From Littorina saxatilis (lineage: Eukaryota > Mollusca > Gastropoda > Littorinimorpha > Littorinidae), in assembly GCF_037325665.1 (NCBI RefSeq), contig NC_090261.1, positions 63,420,262 through 63,484,261 on the forward strand: a stretch of 64,000 nucleotides of DNA. The letters are read 5' to 3'. Position numbers and translations under genes: made by a program. Positions 45,660 to 58,600 of this stretch are shown here, piece after piece (within the stretch, counting starts at the first letter, position 1; every line of letters begins with the position of its first letter). Below the pieces are notes generated by a model, which was given only the letters and a program-made list of their open reading frames with translations, searched no databases and was not told the origin of the DNA.

Positions 45660-46100
45660 ATGGTGTTTTTTCAGTGTGAAGATAATAAAGCCCTCCAGGA
45701 TATGCTGCTCGTTTCCATCCACTTTCACGTCAAGCATCATTTTAAAAGGACATTAAATGGCTGCATTTTCACAGACTGATGTCGGTGTGATTTGCCGCAG
45801 CTGTACTTCTTGTTGGGTGGCTGAGAAGACAATGGTGAATGAGGCGGCCACAGTCAATGAAAACAATGACACACACATACACACTGAGAAGCACAATTAC
45901 TTATAGGGTGACTTTACATTCACACTTATTTTCAAACATTCAATCAGCATGCAAAACACGGTCATATAAAAAATAATCACTTGCCAAGTCATCCTGCCTG
46001 CCATTTGTCACACTGTCTACGTCTACAACCACCTAACGCCACCAACATCCTGGTCCACAATGTTGGACTATTGTCTTCTGCTCTGCTTGTACAGATGGCA
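45660..46100. other. Intergenic spacer between converging genes
   Basis: No gene is seen. A plus-strand AATAAAGCC (45684) could end ZNF410 transcripts. No convincing minus-strand AATAAA for MRPS5 was found between 45660 and 46570. Confidence 0.35.
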
Positions 46101-46109
46101 GAGTTCTGG

Positions 46110-46610
46110 CGCTGGTCATCACCCAACTATTGATGGGGTGATTTGTTGGTGTGGCTTCGTCCCCGTGGCAGTACTACTCCCTCTCCTGTACACTACCATC
46201 ACCTGACAGGCCTGGCCCACGTGGCAGTACTACTCCCTCTCCTGTACACTACCATCACCTGACAGGCCTGGCCCACGTGGCAGTACTACTCCCTCTCCTG
46301 TACACTACCATCACCTGACAGGCCTGGCCCACAGCACTGGGCTCTCTACACACAACACTTGCACACAAACACTCGGCAATATGTAGTCCCTGAAAGAAAG
46401 AACTATGGACAGTCTCTCAGATCACCTGAGAGTCCTAGTCCTATACACCGTGATCACCCGAGAGCCCTGGCCCACAGTTTCTTTTCCCCAGGATTGGGCT
46501 CAATACCCATAACCACACACAGTCACACACGGCAATGGAGAGGCTCTCAGGTGATCACGCTGTACAGGTGATCACCTGAGAGCCCTGGCCCGTCGTTTCT
46601 TTTCCTCATA
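46110..46610 (-). repeat. Repeats below and across the MRPS5 stop codon
   Basis: A 57-bp unit (GGCAGTACTACTCCCTC, ACCTGACAGGCCTGGCCCA) occurs three times at 46165-46330. The coding end with stop (plus strand ATCACCTGAGAGCCCTGGCC, TTTCTTTTCCTCATAACTG) is duplicated at 46450-46515 (ATCACCCGAGAGCCCTGGCC, TTTCTTTTCCCCAGGATTG). Confidence 0.78.
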
Positions 46611-49600
46611 ACTGGGCTCAATGCCGAGTGCCAGCCGCTCCAGCTGTGCGTGTCGCTGGTTCCGCATCTTGACCAGGTAGCGGTTCTTGATGTGCCAGCT
46701 CTTGAACTTGGTGTAGAAGGGCGGGGCCTTGGGGCGGTAGAGCGGCACCTTGCCCCCGTAGTACAGGTGCTCAAAGTTGAAGCCTTCCTCCTTGACCCCA
46801 ACCTCCCGCGTCTTGCCGTCCTGTGGCCGCGCCACCACCAGGGGGATGTTGTCCATGTCCGGCCGGAACTCCACCACGTTCAGCTTGACCCGGTCAGCAA
46901 GCTCCTGGTGCGTCTCCTGCACACGCACATCTTGGTTAGAGCATGATGGGTAATCACTATTTCTAGCTTTAATAGCTCTCCTAGCAACACACATCTCGGT
47001 TAGAGTATGATGGGTAATAACTATTTCTAGCTTTAATAACTCTCCTTGCATAAAACACACGCATATTTTGGTTGTGGAATGTGGATAGAGAATGAGAGCA
47101 GGATAAAGTAAAGCCTGTTCTTCATGTAGAATGTGGATAGAGAATGAGAGCAGCATAAAGTAAAGCCTGTTCTTCATGTAGAATGTGGATAGAGAATGAG
47201 AGCAGCATAAAGTAAAGCCTGTTCTTCATGTAGAATGTGGATAGAGAATGAGAGCAGCATAAAGTAAAGCCTGTTCTTCATGTACACTGTGGATAGAGAA
47301 TGAGAGCAGCATGAAGTAAAACCTGTTCTTCATGTACACTGTGGATAGAGAATGAGAGCAGCATGAAGTAAAGCCTGTTCTTCATGTAGAATGTGGATAG
47401 AGAATGAGAGCAGCATAAAGTAAAGCCTGTTCTTCATGTAGAATGTGGATAGAGAATGAGAGCAGCATAAAGTAAAGCCTGTTCTTCATGTAGAATGTGG
47501 ATAGAGAATGAGAGCAGCATAAAGTAAAGCCTGTTCTTCAAGTAGAATGTGGATAGAGAATGAGAGCAGCATAAAGTAAAGCCTGTTCTTCATGTAGAAT
47601 GTGGATAGAGAATGAGAGCAGCATAAAGTAAAGCCTGTTCTTCATGTACACTGTGGATAGAGAATGAGAGCAGCATAAAGTAAAGCCTGTTCTTCATGTA
47701 CACTGTGGATAGAGAATGAGAGCAGCATGAAGTAAAACCTGTTCTTCATGTACACTGTGGATAGAGAATGAGAGCAGCATGAAGTAAAGCCTGTTCTTCA
47801 TGTAGAATGTGGATAGAGAATGAGAGCAGCATAAAGTAAAGCCTGTTCTTCATGTAGAATGTGGATAGAGAATGAGAGCAGCATAAAGTAAAGCCTGTTC
47901 TTCATGTAGAATGTGGATAGAGAATGAGAGCAGCATAAAGTAAAGCCTGTTCTTCATGTAGAATGTGGATAGAGAATGAGAGCAGCATAAAGTAAAGCCT
48001 GTTCTTCATGTAGAATGTGGATAGAGAATGAGAGCAGCATAAAGTAAAGCCTGTTCTTCATGTACACTGTGGATAGAGAATGAGAGCAGCATGAAGTAAA
48101 GCCTGTTCTTCATGTACACTGTGGATAGAGAATGAGAGCAGCATGAAGTAAAGCCTGTTCTTCATGTACACTGTGGATAGAGAATGAGAGCAGCATGAAG
48201 TAAAGCCTGTTCTTCATGTACACTGTGGATAGAGAATGAGAGCAGCATGAAGTAAAGCCTGGTCTTCATGTACACTGTGCGCATCTGCCTGCAATCAATT
48301 TCCATGCACAACTTTTGTTTTGTTTTGTCGGTCAACCGCTGGTTGGGTGGCGAGCATGATCTACTTATTTGGGGGAAAAGACAAAGGGGCTCTACAGGGA
48401 AAAAGCCCTAAGAAGGAATTCAAGCCTGTCCAAACGATGCAGAGCTGTTGACCCATGGACATCTCGCTCCCCAATGATAAGCCCCACCCCCTCCTCCCAA
48501 CACACCTACCTCCTTCATGTCATCTCCTGCATGACAGGTGAGGAAGGAAGGATAGAGCAGTGAACTCACCTGTCGCTGAAGTCCAGCAAAAAAGGCCTTG
48601 GTCAAGTTTTGGACGTTGGTGGTTGACCCTTCGACCTTGGCCGACATGTCCTGGATGCCGATCACCTCACAGATGGTTTTGACGGCGCGGTGACACGTCA
48701 GACCCGAGCCTGCAGGACACACACCATTCTACAGTTTGAATTTTGCTAACAGTCAGAATGGGGCAGTGACACACACATCATTCTATAGTTTGAATCTTGC
48801 TAATAGTCTGAATGGGGCAGTGACACACACACCATTCTATAGTTTGAATCTTACAATTAATGGGGCAATGACACACACCATTCTATAGTTTGAATCTTGC
48901 AATTAATGGGGCAATGACACACACCATTCTACAGTTTGAATCTTGCAATTAATGGGGCAATGGCAAAGTGGACAAGATCCTGACAGAAAGCCACCAACAG
49001 AGACCTCTACATCAAGACACACCTCAAACTACCATACGGTGCTATAAATACATTTGTCTCTAAAGAGGCGGCAAGGCAGCGTTTCACAGTGGACTGCTGT
49101 GACACTGACCCATGCCCAGAGAGAGCCATAGAACCAAGAGGGACGGAGGAAGCTGGTTGGTAGGTCTGTATGGGGTGCCCACACAATAAAATAAAAAACA
49201 AGTCGCGTAAAGTGAAATTAATAGATTTACTCAATCTGTTGAAGTCAAAGAATGCAACTGTAAGCACTGCATTTTTTCACAATGACCGTAGTCCGCCGCT
49301 TGTGCATAACGGAGTGAAACTGACGAGCCTGTTCAGCGGGGTAGTGGTTTCGCTGTGCTGCATAGCACGCTTTTCTGTACCTCTCTTCGTTTGAACTTTG
49401 TGAGCGTGTTTTTAATCCAAACATATCATATCTATATGTTTTTGGAATCAGGAACCGACAAGGAATAAGATGAAATTGTTTTTAAATCGATTTTGGAAAT
49501 TTAATTTTGATCATAATTTTTATATCTTTAATTTTCAGAGCTTGTTTTTAATCCAAAATAACATATTTATATGTTTTTGGAATCAGAAAATGACGAAGAA

Positions 49601-52600
49601 TAAGATGAAATTGTTTTTGGATCGTTTAATAAAAAAATAATTTTAATTACAAGTTTCCGATTTTTAATGACCAAACTCACTCATTAGTTTTTAAGCCACC
49701 AAGCTGAAATGCAATACCAAACCCCGGCCTTCGTCGAAGATTGTTTTGCCAAAATTTCAATCAATTTGATTGAAAAATGAGGGTGTGACAGTGCCGCCTC
49801 AACTTTTACAAAAAGCCGGATATGACGTCATCAAAGGTATTTATCGAAAAAATGAAATAAACGTATGGGGATATCATACCCAGGAACTCTCATGTCAAAT
49901 TTCATAAAGATCGGCCCGGTAGTTTAGTCTGAATCGCTCTACACACACACACGCACAGACAGACAGACAGACACACACACACACATACACCACGACCCTC
50001 GTCTCGATTCCCCCCTCTATGTTAAAACCAAGTCGCGTAAAGTGAAATTAATAGATTTACTCAATCTGTTGAAGTCAAAGAATGCAACTGTAAGCACTGC
50101 ATGTTTTTCACCAAGACAAGTAGTTTTGTGGGAGTAACTGTACACAGCCACCACCACCCTCGTCTGATTTCCAGTCTAACTGTACACAGACACCACCACC
50201 CTCGTCCGATTCCCAGTCTAACTGTACACAGCCACCACCACCCTCGTCTGATTCCCAGTCTAACTGTACACAGCCACCACCACCCTCGTCTGATTCCCAG
50301 TCTAACTGTACACAGCCACCACCACCCTCGTCTGATTTCCAGTCTAACTGTACACAGACACCACCACCCTTGTCTGATTCCCAGTCTAACTGTACACAGA
50401 CACCACCACCCTCGTCTGATTTCCAGTCTAACTGTACACAGACACCACCACCCTCGTCTGATTTCCAGTCTAACTGTACACAGACACCACCACCCTCGTC
50501 TGATTTCCAGTCTAACTGTACACAGACACCACCACCCTCGTCTGATTCCCAGTCTAACTGTACACAGACACCACCACCCTCGTCTGATTTCCAGTCTAAC
50601 TGTACACAGACACCACCACCCTCGTCTGATTTCCAGTCTAACTGTACACAGACACCACCACCCTCGTCTGATTTCCAGTCTAACTGTACACAGCCACCAC
50701 CACCCTCGTCTGATTTCCAGTCTAACTGTACACAGACACCACCACCCTTGTCCGATTCCCAGTCTAACTGTACACAGCCACCACCACCCTCGTCTGATTT
50801 CCAGTCTAACTGTACACAGCCACCACCACCCTCGTCTGATTTCCAGTCTAACTGTACACAGACACCACCACCCTCGTCTGATTTCCAGTCTAACTGTACA
50901 CAGCCACCACCACCCTCGTCTGATTTCCAGTCTAACTGTACACAGCCACCACCACCCTCGTCTGATTTCCAGTCTAACTGTACACAGACACCACCACCCT
51001 TGTCTGATTCCCAGTCTGTGTGAAAACATTCAGTCAAAACTTGATGAGAAGAGAAGATGAGATGATGTGCTGGAGAGTGACCATCATATTTAACGATTTT
51101 ATCATCATCAACTTGTATAAATGTAAAAGAAAAGACCAATGGACAGATGAGAAGAGAAGATGAGATGATGGTCACTCTCCAGCACAATGAATACAGTGAC
51201 AGGGAAAGGACAATAGCACAGACATCACCACTTCATCTCACATAGCACAGACATCACCACTTCATCTCGCATAGCACAGACATCACCACTTCATCTCACA
51301 TAGCACAGATATCACTTCATCTCACATAGCACAGACATCACCACTTCATCTCACATAGCACAGACATCACCACTTCATCTCACATAGCACAGACATCACC
51401 ACTTCATCTCGCATAGCACAGACATCACCACTTCATCTCGCATAGCACAGACATCACCACTTCATCTCACATAGCACAGACATCATCACTTCATCTCACA
51501 TAGCATAGATATCACCACTTCATCTCACATAGCACAGACATCACCACTTCATCTCACATAGCACAGACATCATCACTTCATCTCACATAGCACAGACATC
51601 ACCACTTCATCTCACATAGCACAGACATCATCACTTCATCTCACATAGCACAGACATCACCACTTCATCTCACATAGCACAGACATCATCACTTCATCTC
51701 ACATAGCATAGACATCATCACTTCATCTCACATAGCACAGACATCATCACTTCATCTCACATAGCACAGACATCATCACTTCATCTCACATAGCATAGAC
51801 ATCACCACTTCATCTCACATAGCACAGACATCACCACTTCATCTCACATAGCACAGACATCACCACTTCATCTCACATAGCACAGACATCACCACTTCAT
51901 CTCACATAGCACAGACATCACCACTTCATCTCACATAGCACAGACATCACCACTTCATCTCACATAGCACAGACATCACCACTTCATCTCACATAGCACA
52001 GACATCACCACTTCATCTACATGTATTACCTTTGGCTGCCTTGTAGACAAACACTGCCGTCTGCTTTTCCTTGGAGTAAAAGTTGTGAAAAACTGAAAAT
52101 ACATAAACACCCATATTTTTTTAAATATGCTTTCTTGTCATCAAAACAACAACAAGAAAGGCAAAATATACCATTCACTAGATCCTCAATGTTTTGATCT
52201 GTAAAAGTGCACATACAAGTCATACAACAGACTAGTGAGGAGTAAACAAAGGGAGACCACTGAGCTTCACATATTGCTTCTCAGAACATGGCAGAATCAA
52301 CTTATGCTTTTTGTGTCAACACTAGTGCTACTGATGCAGCTAAATACCATACACACATTTCAGTGACACACTGTTAGCAAAATCATCAAAATGAACGTTA
52401 CAAAAAAGCACCAGTCTCCACACAAACCTTAATAATACAATGTAGTTTCATAAACAAACAAAATCTCCTTGAAAGGGATGCAGATGTCAAACTATATACA
52501 AAGACAAATGACTGACAGACACATACATGTATACGCCTTCCCACTCCCCCATCTACCCCTTCCCCATCTACCCCTTCCCCATCTACCCCTTCCCCATCTA

Positions 52601-55600
52601 CACCTTCCCCATCTACCCCTTCCCCATCTACCCCTTCCCCATCTACCCCTTCCCCATCTACCCCTCCCCCATCTACCCCTTCCCCATCTACCCCTCCCCC
52701 ATCTACCCCTCCCCCATCTACCCCTTCCCCATCTACCCCTTCCCCATCTACCCCTTCCCCATCTACCCCTTCCCCCATCTACCCCTCCCCCATCTACCCC
52801 TTCCCCATCTACCCCTTCCCCATCTACCCACTGAACACACTGCACCTACACCAACCAGCCGCAACATTCCCTGCACTGTCTCAACAACACACTGTACCTA
52901 CACCAACCAGCCGCAACATTCCCTGCACTGTACCTACACCAACCAGCCGCAACATTCCCTGCACTGTCTCAACAACACACTGTACCTACACCAACCAGCC
53001 GCAACATTCCCTGCACTGTCTCAACAACACACCTTCACCAAACACAGACAAACACACACAACAGAAATAAAAGAAAGAGAACAAGAGAAGAGACAGAAAG
53101 GAGCCCCCACCTGTGTGGTTGTCGTAGCGCTCGATGTAGCGCAGTCTCTGGGCGGCCATGTTCTTGGCCTGAAAACACACATTCACATCACATCACTTGA
53201 CCTCACTCTCACTCAAACAGTGGCTTTCCCTACAGTCTCTCTCATTCTCTCTTCAACAGAGTAACAAGGCATAAAACACACAAAGTCTCCAGTAAACAGG
53301 TAGTAGAGTTACATGGTATGCAAGTCAGCAGGGTGCATGTCTTACCTTCCTCAGCGAGGCCTTAGCATTGGGCGCCTTGGCCAGAGCAAAACCTGCACAC
53401 ACAATTCATCATCCACATCAACAGTCACCTCAACAGTCAGCTACTTTACACCCATGTAAACACTCACAATTCATCATCCACCTCAACAGTCACCTACTTT
53501 ACACCCATGTAAACACTCCAATTAGCAACAGTCTTTTCTTTTCTTCCTTCCCTCCTTCACAAATGCCAAGAAGTACATTGTTTTAAAAAAAACCTGTAAT
53601 ATATGCACACGCACACACACACACACAGAACACAAGAGAGAAAAAAGACTAACAAAGACAAGAGAAGATGAGTAACAAAATAACAGAAATCAAATGTGCC
53701 TGACCAGCCAGTCCATTCTTGTTGCCGGTGACGACGAAGGAACTGAAGCGCTGTTTGCGTCCCAGGTTGCCCGTCATGTTGGTCACCAGTTTGAACTGAA
53801 AACACAACCAGCGTCATGCTCTCATCCTCAATGCAACAAGTCACACAGTTTATAGCATTTCACTCTCAAGGTCACTCTCTGATTCTGAACGCGAAAACTG
53901 TCACAGAGTTTAAAACATTGAGAGAGTTGTCAACTTGAGTGTTAAGCATTGGACGGAGCAAACTCAAGTCTCTCCTATTTTGTGTTCAAGGTGGATTTAA
54001 AAATTAGTATTTTCATGGATCAACTAGTGAATGAATCTACAGATGTGACATTCCTGCAAATACAGACCATACCAACACCTCTCGCACACATGCACACACA
54101 CAGAGACACACACACACACACAGAGACAGAGACACACACAGAGACAGACAGACACACACACACACACACACAGACACCCATACACACACACACAGACCAC
54201 ACACTACACTACAGCTACTGTGATGAACCTCACCTCAAGGACACGAGAGTCAAAGCCTTCAAATTTGTCTGAAAAACAGAAAAGTGTTCCGTATCAGGTA
54301 GGCAAATTTGCAATGCATCACTGAAGGAAAAAAGAAAGACATTTACAAATCTTAAAGTTTTCATAACGGACAGACACTGCTCAATACTAAGACTCATCGA
54401 TTACTCAGCTCAGTCAAAAACATAACAGGAATGATAACTATAATTGATTGATCTTGCAGTCTCGGAGGACAATGACTATCTTGACCTGTGTAAAATGTCA
54501 TATTTTTGTTAAAAATACAAATAACATACATTGAAAAGTGAGTTGGATGGTAATAATATGAATGGGCTGAAGGGTCTTTCTGATGCCCCTCTGAGCTTTA
54601 CAGTCCTGTCAAAAGAGTAGTCTTTAGGACTTTACAAACACATACATTCATTTTCAGAGCGTGGAGTGTGGCAAACAAAATACTCACAGTCTCCCACGGG
54701 GTCCGGCGGGCCGACGCTGGTTCCAGGGAACTTGGCTCCAGTCCATCCGCGCTGCAGGGCCGGCACTTTGAACGACCTGAACTGTGACCCCCTGTCTCGC
54801 ATCTCCATCATCCTTGATTCACGCTCCGGGTCGGGCGGTAACTGCTTGATGTTGACCACCTCCTTGCCTTTTATCACCGGCGCATTAAGGCCTGGCCACA
54901 CCATGTTGTTTTTCCCTGTCACACAAACACACCATACAATGATACACCTAATGTTGACCACCTTTTATCACCGGTGCATTAAGGCCTGGCCATACCATGT
55001 TGTTTTTCCCTGTCACACAAACACACCATACAATGATACACCTAATGTTGACCACCTTTTATCACCGGTGCATTAAGGCCTGGCCACACCATGTTGTTTT
55101 TCCCTGTCACACACACACACACCATACAATGATACACCTAATGTTGACCACCTTTTATCACCGGTGCATTAAGGCCTGGCCACACCATGTTGTTTTTCCC
55201 TGTCACACACACACACACACCATACAATGATACACCTAATGTTGACCACCTTTTATCACCGGCGCATTAAGGCCTGGCCACACCATGTTGTTTTTCCCTG
55301 TCACACACACACACACCATTCAATGATACACCTAATGTTGACCACCTCCTTGTCACATTATCTTCAGGGGTTACCATGCCAATATGTTCTTGCCAATATC
55401 ACGCACAGCAAAACAGTACGCTACTGATCTGTGCTCTGAGCTTGTACTGCGCAATAACCTGTTGTCTTGCATACTGCGGGGAAGTAGTCATCTTGATGCC
55501 AAAGATTTCTGTGCCTCTGATTTCTACGAAGCACACAGAATGTTGCTTGCATCCAGTATAACGGTACTGCATCACGACAAGCTATGCAAGTATGGTAAAG

Positions 55601-58600
55601 TCTGGTCTTTGTTCATGTCCTCTCTTACATTGTCCTTGTTGCATGTGTGACTGGCTGACGCAGTAGTCCCCCTTACACAGCAGCTGCTCTGCACTGACAG
55701 AGTTGTCTGCTGGCCTAAAGCGCAGTTTCTTTATAGTAGCTCTATATTACTTGTGTGTCGCCGGTTAAACACCTGTCAGATGTGGAGAGCTGTTTGTGAT
55801 AGGGTCCGGCTGCTGGTGTCGCCGGTTAAACACCTGTCAGATGTGGAGAGCTGTTTGTGATAGGGTCCGGCTGCTGGTGTCGCCGGTTAAACACCTGTCA
55901 GATGTGGAGAGCTGTTTGTGACAGGGTCCGGCTGCTGGTGTCGCCGGTTAAACACCTGTCAGATGTGGAGAGCTGTTTGTGACAGGGTCCGGCTGCTGGT
56001 GTCGCCGGTTAAACATCTGTCAGATGTGGAGAGCTGTTTGCAATACAATACAATACAATACAATAACTTTATTAATCTCTAAAAGAGAAATTACATTGCT
56101 GAGCGTTTGTGTCCGTAATAAACAAAGATTACGGACACAACAGACAGCGTTGTCACCACCAGCGCAGCGACACAGACATCAATGACAGGGTCTGGCTGCT
56201 GGTGTCGCCGGTTAAACACCTGTCAGATGTGGAGAGCTGTTTGTGACAGGGTCCGGCTGCTGGTGTCGCCGGTTAAACATCTGTCAGATGTGGAGAGCTG
56301 TTTGTGATAGGGTCCGGCTGCTGGTGTCGCCGGTTAAACACCTGTCAGATGTGGAGAGCTGTTTGTGAGAGGGTCCGGCCGCTGGTGTCGCCGGTTAAAC
56401 ACCTGTCAGATGTGGAGAGCTGTTTGTGACAGGGTCCGGCTGCTGGTGTTGCCGGTTAAACACCTGTCAGATGTGGAGAGCTGTTTGTGAGAGGGTCCGG
56501 CTGCTGGTGTCGCCGGTTAAACACCTGTCAGATGTGGAGAGCTGTTTGTGACAGGGTCCGGCTGCTGGTGTCGCCGGTTAAACACCTGTCAGATGTGGAG
56601 AGCTGTTTGTGACAGGGTCCGGCTGCTGGTGTCGCCGGTTAAACACCTGTCAGATGTGGAGAGCTGTTTGTGACAGGGTCCGGCTGCTGGTGTCGCCGGT
56701 TAAACACCTGTCAGATGTGGAGAGCTGTTTGTGACAGGGTCCGGCTGCTGGTGTCGCCGGTTAAACACCTGTCAGATGTGGAGAGCTGTTTGTGACAGGG
56801 TCCGGCTGCTGGTGTCGCCGGTTAAACACCTGTCAGATGTGGACAGCTGTTTGTGATAGGGTCCGGCTGCTGGTGTTGCCGGTTAAACACCTGTCAGATG
56901 TGGAGAGCTGTTTGTGAGAGGGTCCGGCTGCTGGTGTTGCCGGTTAAACACCTGTCAGATGTGGAGAGCTGTTTGTGACAGGGTCCGGCTGCTGGTGTTG
57001 CCGGTTAAACACCTGTCAGATGTGGAGAGCTGTTTGTGACAGGGTCCGGCTGCTGGTGTTGCCGGTTAAACACCTGTCAGATGTGGAGAGCTGTTTGTGA
57101 CAGGGTCCGGCTGCTGGTGTCTCCTGGCATGCTCTTTGAGTTCAGCAACAGCACATTTTTATACGGCTATTCATTTGGCCCGAACTCTCTCCTGTTTGAT
57201 TGGCATTGCCTCCAAAGGTGATTAGAGAGTTTCATGCACTTGGTTACTATGCAAAACTTCACTTACCAACACCAATAATCTGTCCACGATTCAAATCTGT
57301 CTTCTTGCGAGCACGCTTCCCTCGACCTCTCTTCCGACCTGCATTGCTGACACCATACACACCGCCCCACAGGTCATCTGCTGTCACTGAAAACACACAA
57401 CGATCCAAAATATTAATCTGGCTGTCACTGAAAACACACAACAATCCAAAATATTAATCTGGCTGTCACTGAAAACACACAACGATCCAAAATATTAATC
57501 TGGCTGTCACTGAAAACACACAACGATCCATTTATAATATTAATTTGGTTGTCACTGAAAAAACCCACAATGATCTATTAATATTAATTTGGCTGTCACT
57601 GAAAACATACACAGTGATCCATCCAACATAATGATCCACAGCTCTTTAAAAAAAACACATTCTACACCTATGCCCATGTTTCAAAGGCAACACATAACAT
57701 GTATGACAGATATATTCCAAAATGATGAGAGGGCAACTGAGCGCTAAGTACAAACCTTTGCCAACAAAGCTGACATTTCTGCAGACGGTCAACTGAACAG
57801 GTGTCCTTGCGACAGTCTGCCTGCCTTGTATGCCTTGTACCACAAGATTCAGGCTGTGGCTTGAAGGCTGACATCTCCAAATGTTACCTGTAAATGTCAC
57901 AGTTAGCAAGATGTACATCTTTCTCCCTGTCTTAACTCTTACTCTTAGGATGTTTTTATGCTTTTGATTTTGTGATACAGTAGAATCCGCTTAATAAACA
58001 CACGGTTAATAAGGACAGCCGCTTTTAAAATACACTTTAGTCCGGTCCGGATTTATCACTATATGGCCCATGTAATAACCCTTCGGTTAATAAATACAAA
58101 AATCCGGTTAATAAAAAGAGTTTGTTGGCGAAATTGGGTATTTTTTCCGTGCTGGGACGCTCACTTAACACAAATTTGACAATGTATTGTCAAACACGGA
58201 GCGATATCTACTCACCTGACAGACGATGCAAGCATTTGCTGAAGCTTAGTGAGCTAAGTTCAGCGAAAATTGTGATTTAGGGGGAAAGGAGATCACGAGA
58301 ATTAGATCACGTTTGCATTCTCTCATTGCATTCTCTGCTACACACATATAAAGCTCGCAGTTTTGAACATGACGGAGAAGAAGAGTTGCCAACCCCAACT
58401 GCTTCAGCGATGCGTGCAGCGCTACAAGTCCTGCGAATGGGACTGGAAAGACGGGGCTTTCCTGACAGTGACAGTGATAGCTTTAATTGTGTTGATGCCG
58501 ACATCCGCGCATTTCTGCGCAAAGAGCCACTGAAACAGCTGACAATGGACAAGTTTTTTTTAACTGAATCGTACACGGTACAGGTACATTTACTTCATGA

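Noticed and set aside
50061-51187. Long open frames of over 300 codons on both strands
   Set aside because: They follow from a 42-bp (14-codon) tandem unit without stops; no splice context, and the peptide is purely repetitive.
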